From Hungatella sp. UBA4396 (GTDB taxonomy: Bacteria > Bacillota > Clostridia > Lachnospirales > Lachnospiraceae): 64,000 nucleotides of DNA. This document shows, in pieces, positions 27,840-36,146 of this stretch. Within the stretch, counting starts at the first letter, position 1. Each line of letters opens with the position of its first letter. The notes under the pieces were generated by a model. The model saw nothing but the letters and a program-made list of their open reading frames with translations, searched no databases and was not told where the DNA came from. The position numbers and the translations under genes are program-made. The stretch lies in the NCBI GenBank assembly GCA_002389905.1, contig DGRE01000025.1:112543-176542 (forward strand), in the 5' to 3' direction.

Positions 27840-28726
27840 TGGAATCTATTCTTATATCAGTTGACAGGGATACCAACCGTGATGAAGCCAGCCGGAAGGC
27901 TGTCTTTCGCAGAAAGATGAAAAAAGCCGCACTGGTCACCGTAAATCTGATTATGACTATTTTTATCCTGCTTCCTCTTTTGTATGCGGTGAGCATTGCC
28001 TTCATGCCTTCCAGTGAGCTGTTCACTATGGAAATGAATTTAATCCCTGAAAGTCCTACTTTTGAGAACTTTCGTCAAGCAATGGTTAAAATCCCTTTAG
28101 GCCGATTCATTTTTAACTCCTTTATAGTGGCAGGCTGTATCACACTGGGACAGATCATTTCCTGTTCTCTGGCAGCATTTTCTTTCTCCTTTTTGGATTT
28201 CAAAGGAAAGAATTTCCTGTTTATGGTGGTTATGTCTACCATGATGATTCCGGGAGAGGCCACTATTATTTCAAATTATCTGACTGTAAGCGGGTTAAAA
28301 TGGCTGGACAGTTATCAGGTGCTGATTATCCCTTATCTGACCTCAGCCATGGGTATTTTTCTCTTCCGGCAATTTTATAAATCTTTTCCGGCTTCCCTGT
28401 ATGAATCGGCAAAGATTGACGGATGTTCCAACTTGAGATTTATTTTCAGCATCCTAATTCCCCTTACGAAATCTGCAATCGGAGCTATGGCAGTTTACAC
28501 GTTTATCAATGCCTGGAATATGTATATGTGGCCTTTGCTGGTTACGGGCTCCAACCAGATGAGAACGGTTCAAATCGGAATCGGTATGCTGGACAGCGTG
28601 GATTCCCAGTCTATATCCATGATGATCGCCGGCGTTGTTATGATTATAGTTCCATCCATTTCTGTTTTCATCGCAGGACAGAGACAGTTAATCCGAGGAA
28701 TGTTCTCAGGTGCAGTCAAAGGCTGA
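27839..28726 (+). CDS. ugpE: ABC transporter permease, UgpE type
   Basis: A 295-residue MalG/UgpE-like permease with six predicted helices and the EAA-type loop YESAKIDGCSNLRFIFSILIPLTKSA. The open frame extends upstream to 27800, but the ATG at 27839 shares one base with the ugpA stop and has AAAGGGG just upstream, so I use it. It has a longer charged N-terminal cytoplasmic tail (about 40 residues) than many UgpE proteins. Confidence 0.9.
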   Translation: MESILISVDRDTNRDEASRKAVFRRKMKKAALVTVNLIMTIFILLPLLYAVSIAFMPSSELFTMEMNLIPESPTFENFRQAMVKIPLGRFIFNSFIVAGCITLGQIISCSLAAFSFSFLDFKGKNFLFMVVMSTMMIPGEATIISNYLTVSGLKWLDSYQVLIIPYLTSAMGIFLFRQFYKSFPASLYESAKIDGCSNLRFIFSILIPLTKSAIGAMAVYTFINAWNMYMWPLLVTGSNQMRTVQIGIGMLDSVDSQSISMMIAGVVMIIVPSISVFIAGQRQLIRGMFSGAVKG

Positions 28727-28769
28727 CCTGGTTCAGAAGTATAAAAAACAAAAATTTGGAGGAAAGAAA

Positions 28770-30155
28770 ATGAGAAAGAAAGTACTTGCCATGAGCATGG
28801 CAGTTATGATGGCAGCAACCGGTCTGGCAGGCTGTGCCGGACAGACCGGAACTACTGAGGCTGTTTCTTCTTCAGAAACACAGTCTTCTGCGGTCCAGAC
28901 AGCCGAAACAACAGAAGCTTCTCAGGCCACTGACATAACCTTCTGGCATTCCATGGGAGGCGTTAACGGAGAAGCAATTGATGCATTGGCGGCTAAGTTC
29001 AATCAGGAAAACACTTCCGGAATTACCGTAGAAGCTCAGTATCAGGGCAGCTATGATGATGCCATCAACAAGTTGAAAAGTGCCCAGATCGGCAATTTGG
29101 GAGCTGACTTGGTGCAGATTTATGATATTGGCACCCGTTTCATGATTGATTCCGGCTGGGTTATTCCCATGCAGGAGCTCATCGATGCAGACGGATGGGA
29201 TCTAAGTGAGGTTGAGCCCAACATTGCAGCCTATTATACGGTAAATGACCAGCTTTATTCTATGCCATTTAATTCTTCCACACCAATTCTTTATTATAAC
29301 AAGGACATCTTTGATAAGGCCGGCATTACAGAAATTCCTGACAGCCTTCCTGGAATTGGAAGAATAGGAGACGATTTAATGAGCAAGGGCGGGGCAGGAG
29401 AAGTGATTTCTTTAGGTATATATGGCTGGTTCTTCGAGCAGTTTACCTGTAAACAGCAGGCCTATTACGCTGATAACGGAAATGGGAGAGAAGAGGCGGC
29501 AGGTGCTGTGGATTTCGACAAAAATGGGGCAGGCATAAAAACCTTAACTTCATGGAAAGAATTATCCCATAAGGGTTATGCTCCCAATGTAGGAAGAGGC
29601 GGTGATGCAGGTCTTGCAGATTTCAGTGCAGGCAAGGCAGCTATGACTCTTGGCTCTACTGCTTCCCTGAAGCAGATATTAAATGATGTCAACGGCAAGT
29701 TTGAAGTAGGAACTGCATATTTCCCTAAAGTGAACGATGATGACAAAGGCGGTGTTTCCATAGGAGGAGGTTCCTTATGGGCATTAAACAATGAAGATGA
29801 AGCAAAGCAAAAGGCTGTCTGGGAATTTGTGAAATTCCTGGTTTCCCCGGAAAGTCAGGCCTACTGGAATTCTCAGACCGGTTATTTCCCTATTACCGTT
29901 GCTGCTCATGAAGAAAAGGTATTTAAAGACAACATTGAAAAATATCCTCAGTTCCAAACAGCCATTGACCAGCTTCATGATTCTTCTCCTCAGTCTGCAG
30001 GAGCACTCTTAAGTGTATTTCCTGAGGCACGGCAGATTGTAGAGACAGAGATTGAGAATATGATTAATAACAACGGCACTCCTGAGGATGCAGTTTCCAA
30101 AATGGCAGAAAAAATTAATAAATCCATTGAGGATTATAATGTCATTAATAATTAA
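28770..30155 (+). CDS. ugpB: Glycerol-3-phosphate-type substrate-binding lipoprotein
   Basis: A 461-residue extracellular solute-binding protein of family 1. The signal ends in lipobox LAGC (C22), then a Ser/Thr/Glu-rich linker (about 25-60) and the two-lobed binding fold starting DITFWHSMGG, the typical UgpB-like opening. The ATG at 28770 follows TTTGGAGGAAAG; an in-frame extension to 28710 would spoil the signal peptide. Together with ugpAE and the adjacent phosphodiesterase, glycerol-3-phosphate or its diesters is the likely ligand. Confidence 0.88.
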   Translation: MRKKVLAMSMAVMMAATGLAGCAGQTGTTEAVSSSETQSSAVQTAETTEASQATDITFWHSMGGVNGEAIDALAAKFNQENTSGITVEAQYQGSYDDAINKLKSAQIGNLGADLVQIYDIGTRFMIDSGWVIPMQELIDADGWDLSEVEPNIAAYYTVNDQLYSMPFNSSTPILYYNKDIFDKAGITEIPDSLPGIGRIGDDLMSKGGAGEVISLGIYGWFFEQFTCKQQAYYADNGNGREEAAGAVDFDKNGAGIKTLTSWKELSHKGYAPNVGRGGDAGLADFSAGKAAMTLGSTASLKQILNDVNGKFEVGTAYFPKVNDDDKGGVSIGGGSLWALNNEDEAKQKAVWEFVKFLVSPESQAYWNSQTGYFPITVAAHEEKVFKDNIEKYPQFQTAIDQLHDSSPQSAGALLSVFPEARQIVETEIENMINNNGTPEDAVSKMAEKINKSIEDYNVINN

Positions 30156-30181
30156 ATATATTTCGGAAAGGATATGAATAG

Positions 30182-30940
30182 ATGAAAACAAAGGTTTGGG
30201 CTCACAGAGGCGCTTCTGCCTATGCACCGGAAAACACATTGGAGGCTTTTGCATTGGCAGTCCGGCAAAAAGCCGATGGAATTGAACTCGATGTGCAGAG
30301 GACAAAGGACGGAAAATTAGCCGTAATTCATGATGAAACCCTTGACCGAGTCTGGAATTCTTCCGGTTTTGTAAAGGATTATACCATGGAAGAACTGAAG
30401 CAGCTGCGGTGCATCAAGGACTGGCCGGAGTTTCCGGAGGCTGCTATTCCTGAGCTTCAGGAAGTTTTAGAACTTATGAAACCTTCTAAACTCACTGTTA
30501 ATATCGAACTGAAAACAAACATTTTCCGTTATAGAGGAATTGAAAAAGCTGTATTGAAACTGGTAAAAAAGATTGGGATGGAGGAGCGGGTTATTTATTC
30601 CTCCTTCCATCACCCCAGTATTATAAAAATAAAGGAATTAAATACTGATGCTTTGACAGGTCTCCTTTACTCAGAGGGTTTTATTAATGTCCCTTACTAT
30701 GCAAAGTTAATAGGGGCGGATGCTCTTCATCCCTCTTTTCACCTTCTGCGTTCTAAAAAACTGATAAAGGAAGCAAAAAAGAGAAAACTTCCTATTCACA
30801 CCTGGACCGTAGATGATAAAAACATGATGGAATATCTTATAGAACTGGGGATTGGAGCTATTATCACCAATTGCCCCGATATTGCAAGAAAAGTAATCGA
30901 TAGGAGAGAAAATATATATGATACGATTAGTAGCATCTGA
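30182..30940 (+). CDS. ugpQ: Glycerophosphodiester phosphodiesterase
   Basis: A 252-residue GDPD-family enzyme that cuts glycerophosphodiesters to glycerol-3-phosphate and an alcohol. The catalytic set is intact: H8 and R9 (AHRGASAYAPENT), E35 and D37 (GIELDVQRT) and H50 (VIHDE). No signal peptide, so it acts in the cytoplasm on imported diesters, as E. coli UgpQ does. It is 26 bp after the binding protein. Its last 23 bp overlap the next gene. Confidence 0.93.
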   Translation: MKTKVWAHRGASAYAPENTLEAFALAVRQKADGIELDVQRTKDGKLAVIHDETLDRVWNSSGFVKDYTMEELKQLRCIKDWPEFPEAAIPELQEVLELMKPSKLTVNIELKTNIFRYRGIEKAVLKLVKKIGMEERVIYSSFHHPSIIKIKELNTDALTGLLYSEGFINVPYYAKLIGADALHPSFHLLRSKKLIKEAKKRKLPIHTWTVDDKNMMEYLIELGIGAIITNCPDIARKVIDRRENIYDTISSI

Positions 30941-31775
30941 CATGGATGGAACCTTGTTAAATCCATGGGGGAAAATATCCCCATTAAATATTGCCGCCAT
31001 TGAGGCTCTCAGACGGAAAAACATCAATTTTGTGGTATGTACAGGCAGAGGTTTTGCAGACGCTTCCTTGCCTTTAAAAGAAGCCGGAGTTTCCTGCGAT
31101 ATTATCTGTATGAATGGTGCCGCCGTTTTTGACAGCTTCGGAAAGCAGCTTCGGAAACAACCTATGTCCAAGAAGCAGATCAGCCGTATTCTGGACATCT
31201 GCCGTTCATTCCCGGTTCTTTATGATTTTATGGCCGAAAGCGGAAGCTATACCACATCGGACACGGAAACATTCCGGAAAAGCTTTGAGGATGGGATATT
31301 TCTCCCCATGGTTTCCAAAGAGCACACTTATGAGACCATAGCACAGAGATTTCAATTCACTACGGAGGAAGTCCTTCTCAATTCCCCCTTTGATATTTAT
31401 AAGATGTCTGTGGTTCACGGAAATCCCCAGGTTTTAAAACACCTTCGTCTCTTTCTGGAACAGGAAGAAGAGCTGTCTGTTGCCTCCTCTGATTCCTCCA
31501 ACCTGGAACTGACCCATGCAGGGGCGCAAAAGGGTACGGCTCTTTTGGAGTATGCAAAAAATACCGGAATTCAGCCAAAAGAAATCCTGGCAATAGGAGA
31601 TAGTGAAAATGATCTCTCCATGCTGAAGCTGCCTTTGGGATATACCGTTGCCATGGCAAATGCTTCAGAAGCAGTAAAGCGGAGAGCACGTCTTATGACC
31701 AGAAGCAACAATGCAGATGGGGTTGCCGCAGCCATAGAAGCCCTGATCCTTTCTGATGCAGCCGCAGCAGGCTGA
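30918..31775 (+). CDS. Cof-type HAD-IIB family phosphatase
   Basis: A 285-residue haloacid-dehalogenase phosphatase. Motif I is SDMDGTLL (nucleophile D8, general acid D10), motif II the CTGR segment, and motifs III and IV include GDSENDLSML near the C-terminus. The large C2B cap lies between. Substrates of Cof-type phosphatases are broad sugar phosphates. Its 23-bp overlap with ugpQ places it in the glycerophosphodiester operon, where it could dephosphorylate glycerol-3-phosphate, but that is only inferred from position. Confidence 0.88.
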   Translation: MIRLVASDMDGTLLNPWGKISPLNIAAIEALRRKNINFVVCTGRGFADASLPLKEAGVSCDIICMNGAAVFDSFGKQLRKQPMSKKQISRILDICRSFPVLYDFMAESGSYTTSDTETFRKSFEDGIFLPMVSKEHTYETIAQRFQFTTEEVLLNSPFDIYKMSVVHGNPQVLKHLRLFLEQEEELSVASSDSSNLELTHAGAQKGTALLEYAKNTGIQPKEILAIGDSENDLSMLKLPLGYTVAMANASEAVKRRARLMTRSNNADGVAAAIEALILSDAAAAG

Positions 31776-31834
31776 TTCTTTGTTAATCTTAATAAACTAT
31801 TAAACCTTTCTTTCTGTATTTTGCCCTTATATTA

Positions 31835-31843
31835 TGCTATAGT
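31835..31843 (+). promoter_or_regulatory. Possible extended -10 promoter upstream of the LCP gene
   Basis: TGCTATAGT is a good extended -10 element without a strong -35. Transcripts from here would include the two hairpins at 31879-31941 in a leader of about 200 nt. Confidence 0.4.
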
Positions 31844-31878
31844 ACTATCTTAGAAAAATATATTCAGTCATAAAGATC

Positions 31879-31941
31879 AATCACATTGACCAGCAATGTG
31901 ATTATTTCTGTTGCAAGAGGGGACTGACCCCATTACAGAAA
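31879..31941 (+). other. Two consecutive hairpins in the leader of the LCP gene
   Basis: Hairpin A is a perfect 10-bp stem, AATCACATTG and CAATGTGATT, around a 5-base loop (31879-31903). Hairpin B pairs TTTCTGT (31905-31911) with ACAGAAA (31935-31941) and contains GGGG/CCCC inside. Neither has a clear T-tract. They may form a regulatory leader or a weak terminator of the preceding operon. No known riboswitch class was recognised. Confidence 0.45.
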
Positions 31942-31946
31942 GCCGA

Positions 31947-31975
31947 TTGACTGATAAAATCTTTTCTGGTAAAAT
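31947..31975 (+). promoter_or_regulatory. Sigma-A promoter of the LCP gene
   Basis: TTGACT and TAAAAT with a 17-bp spacer, 78 bp before the ATG and immediately after the second leader hairpin. Confidence 0.7.
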
Positions 31976-32052
31976 GGATAGGATCTGCCAGAGAATTGAT
32001 TGGAAGGCCCGGATAATCAGGGCTGTAAATAAGAAAGGACAATGGTTCAGTT

Positions 32053-33525
32053 ATGAATTATGAGGACGAATTAGACCGCATGAAAGCCCGTAAAAAGAGA
32101 AGAAGCGGCAAAGAATCAGGACATGCAGACAGGAATCCGGATAGAAAGCAGAAAGCTGAAAGAAGACAGCGTGAGCATACAGTAAGAGGGGACAGGACCT
32201 ATTACAATGCAGGAGATGGAAGAAACCCCAGAGTCCGCCGCAATGAGCAGCAAAACAGCGCAAAGCTGAAAGCTGACAAGAAAAGAAAGAGAAGATATAG
32301 AAGGAAGGCCAATCTCATAAAACTTACGGTTCTGGCACTGGTGCTGTTGGGTGCATTTTTCATGTTAAAGCAGCGTACAGGGCAGAAGGGCTATTGGACC
32401 ATTGCCGTCTTTGGCGTAGATTCCAGAGACGGCAATATGGGAAAGGGTGCCTTATCTGATGTGGAAATGATCTGCAACATCAACAAGGCTACCGGAGAGA
32501 TCAAGCTGGTGTCCGTTTACAGAGATACATATTTAAAGATCAACAGCAAAGGGACTTATCATAAAATCAACGAAGCATATTTCAAAGGCGGCCATAAACA
32601 AGCTCTTGAAGCTTTAAACGAGAATCTGGACCTTAAGATCGATGATTATGCCACATTTAACTGGAAGGCCGTTGCCGATGCCATTAATATCTTAGGCGGA
32701 GTAGATGTGGAAATTACAGATTCAGAATTTGCCTATATTAATGGTTTTATTACGGAAACCGTCAATTCCACCGGCGTAGGCTCACACCATTTAAAAAGTG
32801 CAGGGATGAACCACCTGGATGGGGTACAAGCTGTATCCTATGCCAGACTTCGTCTCATGGATACGGATTACAACCGTACGGAGCGTCAGAGGAAGATCGT
32901 GTCCCTGGCTATGGAAAAGGCGAAGAGTGCCGATTTTGCCACCTTAAAGACCCTGGCTACTGCCGTACTTCCTCAGATTTCCACCAGCGTGGGCATTGAT
33001 GATGTTCTGCCAATGGCAAAAGGAATCAGTAAATACCATATTGGAGAAACGGCCGGTTTTCCGTTTTCCAGGACTGCTATGAAGATCGGAAAAATGGACT
33101 GTGTCATTCCTACCACCTTGGAAAGCAATGTAATTCAGCTCCACCAGTTCCTTTATGACCAGGAAAATTATTCTCCGTCTTCAACCGTTAAAAACATCAG
33201 CGCCAAGATTTCTCAGGACAGCGGTCTTTCAGAGCCTGGAGAAAACGCTCCCTCCGGCGGCGGTTCAGGAGGAAAGAAAAAGGGCAATACTCCAAAGGAG
33301 ACAGAGCCTCCTCAGACGGAACCGTCTGTTGAGCCAAGTACAGAGGAAACCACTGCTGAAAGCACGGAAGAAGTGATTTCCGAAACAACGGAAGAGGAGA
33401 GCGAGGCTCCCACCAAGGAAGATGGAGGTCTGGTAGGCCCAGGCGCCAACTTACCGGAATCCAAACCGGAAACAGAGTCCCAGGAGGAGCCGGAAACAGA
33501 AGAAGCGGGACCAGGAGTATCATAA
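32053..33525 (+). CDS. LytR-CpsA-Psr (LCP) family cell wall polymer ligase
   Basis: A 490-residue enzyme expected to attach teichoic acids or polysaccharides to peptidoglycan. A long basic cytoplasmic tail (1-90, many Lys and Arg) precedes one membrane helix (about 95-112) and the extracellular LCP domain (about 120-340) with GVDSRDGNMG, the VSVYRDTYLKI motif and YARLRLMDTDYNRTERQRK. The last 100 residues are a low-complexity Glu/Thr/Pro/Ser tail. The gene is monocistronic or pairs with dcd, which starts 23 bp later. Confidence 0.93.
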   Translation: MNYEDELDRMKARKKRRSGKESGHADRNPDRKQKAERRQREHTVRGDRTYYNAGDGRNPRVRRNEQQNSAKLKADKKRKRRYRRKANLIKLTVLALVLLGAFFMLKQRTGQKGYWTIAVFGVDSRDGNMGKGALSDVEMICNINKATGEIKLVSVYRDTYLKINSKGTYHKINEAYFKGGHKQALEALNENLDLKIDDYATFNWKAVADAINILGGVDVEITDSEFAYINGFITETVNSTGVGSHHLKSAGMNHLDGVQAVSYARLRLMDTDYNRTERQRKIVSLAMEKAKSADFATLKTLATAVLPQISTSVGIDDVLPMAKGISKYHIGETAGFPFSRTAMKIGKMDCVIPTTLESNVIQLHQFLYDQENYSPSSTVKNISAKISQDSGLSEPGENAPSGGGSGGKKKGNTPKETEPPQTEPSVEPSTEETTAESTEEVISETTEEESEAPTKEDGGLVGPGANLPESKPETESQEEPETEEAGPGVS

Positions 33526-33548
33526 GCAAAAAGAAAAGGAGATTATTT

Positions 33549-34085
33549 GTGATATTATCTGATAAAACTATCCTTGAAATGATCAAAGAAAAGACACTGA
33601 CCATTTCCCCTATTGAAGAACACCAGATTCAGCCGGCCAGTGTAGACATCCGGCTGGGAAATACATTCTGTATCGTGGAAGATACAAGCAATGGAATTAT
33701 TTCCCTCAATGACGAAATTAAATACAAAACCATGGTGACAGATCATTATTTACTCCTTCCAGGCCAGTTTGTACTGGCTACCACTATGGAATATTTCTGT
33801 CTTCCTGACAACCTGACCGCATTTGTGGAAGGAAGAAGCTCCCTTGGAAGGCTGGGGCTCTTCATTCAGAATGCCGGCTGGGTTGATCCCGGATTTGAGG
33901 GAGAGATTACTCTGGAACTTTTTAATGCCAACCGGTGCGCCATTGAACTATGTGCCGGACGCCGGGTGGGGCAGTTGGTATTTGCTCAATTGGACGACCA
34001 TGCTTTAAATCCTTATCGGGGAAAATATCAGGGTCAAAGGGGAGCGACGTCTTCTAAAATCTTTTTGGATGCGGATAATCAATAA
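33549..34085 (+). CDS. dcd: dCTP deaminase
   Basis: A 178-residue trimeric deaminase converting dCTP to dUTP for thymidylate synthesis. The family motifs EGRSSLGRLGL and GWVDPGFEGEITLEL (with the catalytic Glu) are both present, as is the C-terminal YQGQRGAT. Whether it also has dUTPase activity cannot be read here. The GTG start at 33549 has an AAAAGGAG site, and dcd is 23 bp downstream of the LCP gene. Confidence 0.94.
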   Translation: MILSDKTILEMIKEKTLTISPIEEHQIQPASVDIRLGNTFCIVEDTSNGIISLNDEIKYKTMVTDHYLLLPGQFVLATTMEYFCLPDNLTAFVEGRSSLGRLGLFIQNAGWVDPGFEGEITLELFNANRCAIELCAGRRVGQLVFAQLDDHALNPYRGKYQGQRGATSSKIFLDADNQ

Positions 34086-34220
34086 CAGGACTTAGCATTT
34101 TATCATTGGGAGATAGGGAATACTCAAGACCTGTGTACTTAGACCACGGAAAAAAGTGATTCAGTGGGAGAGAAGAACAGAGTGGGTAAAAGAGAACCTG
34201 GTAAGCTCAGAATCTTTAAA

Positions 34221-34249
34221 TTGCAAAGCCTGAATGATTATGGTAAAAT
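34221..34249 (+). promoter_or_regulatory. Sigma-A promoter of the small Cys-rich protein gene
   Basis: TTGCAA and TAAAAT separated by 17 bp, 36 bp before the ATG. Confidence 0.7.
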
Positions 34250-34285
34250 ATAGATAAATTCCAAAAGAAAGAAGGAATATCAATT

Positions 34286-34645
34286 ATGGATAAAGAAATA
34301 TTAAATTATACTGTTGAAAAAACACACGAATTAATGAATGCTCCATCATGCAGCAAAGAGGCAAAAACAGCAGCTCAGACCTGGTTGGATGCAATTGGAA
34401 CTGAAAAAGAAGCCACAGAAACAAAAAAATATATTGATGAGCTGGAAGCAGATATTATGCCCATTGACGGTTTAATCGGTTTTGCAGAATCAGATACCGG
34501 AATCCAGGTTTTTGGAGCAGAAACTGCTAAGCATATTGCATCACACGCAAAGGACATTAAATCTGCCGGAGCGAACTATTGTGATTGCCCGGCTTGTGCA
34601 GCTGCAGCAGCAATTCTTGAGAAGAAAGATGTTCTTCTTAAATAA
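34286..34645 (+). CDS. Small conserved clostridial protein with a CxCxxC cluster
   Basis: A 119-residue acidic, mostly helical protein without signal peptide or membrane segment. Close to the C-terminus it has Y-C-D-C-P-A-C, a CxCxxC cluster that could bind a metal, followed by an Ala-rich helix. Similar clostridial proteins carry an automatic Hsp90 label, which nothing in this sequence supports (no GHKL ATPase, far too short). It is flanked by its own promoter and terminator, so it is probably expressed alone. AAAGAAGGAA precedes the ATG. Function unknown. Confidence 0.8.
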   Translation: MDKEILNYTVEKTHELMNAPSCSKEAKTAAQTWLDAIGTEKEATETKKYIDELEADIMPIDGLIGFAESDTGIQVFGAETAKHIASHAKDIKSAGANYCDCPACAAAAAILEKKDVLLK

Positions 34646-34676
34646 GAGAAGATTAACAAACGGAAACGTTAAGAGC

Positions 34677-34709
34677 ATCGGTCAGAAATGATTGATGCCT
34701 TTTCTTTAT
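34677..34709 (+). terminator. Terminator after the Cys-rich protein gene
   Basis: GCATCGGTCA and TGATTGATGC form a 10-bp stem (two G-U pairs) with a GAAA tetraloop, followed by a T-rich run CTTTTCTTT. Confidence 0.8.
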
Positions 34710-34739
34710 TGCCGGTACAATGATAGAGGCAGAGGCATT

Positions 34740-34775
34740 CAACTATTCGCGAAACAACACTTTAACGAATAGTTG
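34740..34775. repeat. 10-bp inverted repeat upstream of the tyrosine recombinase
   Basis: CAACTATTCG (34740-34749) and its exact complement CGAATAGTTG (34766-34775) flank a 16-bp spacer. A third copy with one change, CAACTATCCG, lies at 34860-34869. No T-tract, so it is not a terminator. It could be an operator or a recombination site for the recombinase encoded at 35031. A pair of ATCCGGCT repeats also lies at 34920-34936. Nothing else is evident in this 385-bp gap. Confidence 0.6.
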
Positions 34776-35030
34776 CAGAAGAAATCCCTTTCTATAAGCA
34801 TTTTTCCTGTATATGCCTAAATACCGTTGATTTATCAAATAAACTGATATTGTGTGCTGCAACTATCCGACCCTCGTATCCTTTTATTGCTTACAGCACC
34901 CCATACCCCAAAACGCACTATCCGGCTGATCCGGCTTAATTACTATCTATAACAAAATCAATTTAATCAACACCATTGAATTTATAAATCAAAATCAGAC
35001 ATTAAAATTCACCAGAAATGAGGCCAGATT

Positions 35031-36086
35031 ATGAGTTCTTCTCTCTCCTACCATCAGCAAAAAGATATTGAAAATGTAAAGCACCTGCGTCAGTTAGTAA
35101 AAGAACTCCCTCGTTTTTGCGGAGATTTTTTCCGTGGAATAGAGCCACGCACATCTTCCCGGACCAGAATCGCTTATGCATACGATCTGAAAGTATTCTT
35201 TGATTTCCTGTTGAAGGAAAATCCCGCAATGAGTAAGCTTGAGATTCAGGATATTACCCTGGATTACTTAGATGAGCTTCATGTTGTAGATATTGAGGAA
35301 TACATGGAATATTTAAAATACCGTTTTAATGACAGAAATCAGGAAGTCACCAATAAAGAACGGGGCATCATGAGGAAAATATCCTCTTTAAAAAGCTTTT
35401 ATAATTATTATTACCGAAATGAACGGCTTAAAAACAATCCCGCTTCTTTAATACAGCTCCCAAAGCTTCACGAAAAAGAAATCATCCGTTTGGATGTCGA
35501 TGAAGTAGCTCTTCTGCTGGATGAGGTGGAAAGTGGGGAAGCCTTGACTGAAAAACAGAAATCCTACCATGCTAAAACAAAGGTTCGCGATCTGGCCCTG
35601 CTGACCCTGATGCTGGGAACTGGTATCCGTGTATCAGAGTGTGTGGGCTTAGATATTGATGATATTGATTTTAAAAACGGAGGGATTCGCATACATAGAA
35701 AAGGCGGAAAAGAAGTTACCGTATACTTTGGCTCTGAGGTCGAGGATGCGCTTCTTGATTATCTGGAAGAACGGGACCGCATTATTCCGCAGGAAGGCCA
35801 TGAAAGAGCCCTCTTCCTTTCCATGCAGAACAGACGTATCGCTGTAAGAAGCATCGAAAACCTGGTTAAAAAATATTCCAGATTGGTGACTCCCTTAAAA
35901 AAGATCACCCCTCATAAGCTGCGCAGCACCTATGGAACCAGCCTCTATCAGGAAACAGGTGATATTTATCTGGTAGCAGATGTTTTAGGCCACTCTGATG
36001 TAAATACAACAAAGAAGCATTATGCCGCTCTGGAGGATGAACGCCGGAGAAGTGCCAGAAATAAAGTGAAGCTGAGGGAAAGCTAA
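35031..36086 (+). CDS. Tyrosine recombinase, XerC/XerD type
   Basis: A 351-residue site-specific recombinase. The N-terminal SAM-like DNA-binding domain (about 20-140) precedes a catalytic domain with the full set R200 (GTGIRVSE), H295 and R298 (HKLRSTYGT), H321 (LGHSDVNTT) and the nucleophile Y331 (KKHYAAL). It is about 50 residues longer than classical XerC/D. No phage or transposon genes surround it, so a chromosome-resident Xer-like role is more likely than a mobile-element integrase, but this is not settled. Xer naming as C or D is not possible from the sequence alone. Confidence 0.9.
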   Translation: MSSSLSYHQQKDIENVKHLRQLVKELPRFCGDFFRGIEPRTSSRTRIAYAYDLKVFFDFLLKENPAMSKLEIQDITLDYLDELHVVDIEEYMEYLKYRFNDRNQEVTNKERGIMRKISSLKSFYNYYYRNERLKNNPASLIQLPKLHEKEIIRLDVDEVALLLDEVESGEALTEKQKSYHAKTKVRDLALLTLMLGTGIRVSECVGLDIDDIDFKNGGIRIHRKGGKEVTVYFGSEVEDALLDYLEERDRIIPQEGHERALFLSMQNRRIAVRSIENLVKKYSRLVTPLKKITPHKLRSTYGTSLYQETGDIYLVADVLGHSDVNTTKKHYAALEDERRRSARNKVKLRES

Positions 36087-36116
36087 AAGCGAACACCACT
36101 ATAAGGGTCCGCTTTT
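36085..36116. terminator. Likely bidirectional terminator
   Basis: AAAAGCG at the end of the recombinase gene pairs with CGCTTTT. It sits between two convergent genes and has a T-rich end on both strands. Confidence 0.6.
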
Positions 36117-36146
36117 CCTATAACCTTAATAACTTTAAGTTCATCT

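Noticed and set aside
34286..34645. Hsp90 chaperone
   Set aside because: The protein is 119 residues with no GHKL ATPase motifs; the label is a known automatic artefact for this group as far as I recall.
34740..34775. Inverted repeat as a rho-independent terminator
   Set aside because: Neither strand has a T-tract after the stem, and the Cys-rich gene already has a good terminator at 34677-34709.
35031..36086. Prophage or integrative element integrase
   Set aside because: No phage, conjugation or other mobile genes and no att-like direct repeats of a tRNA in the region; flanked by ordinary chromosomal genes.
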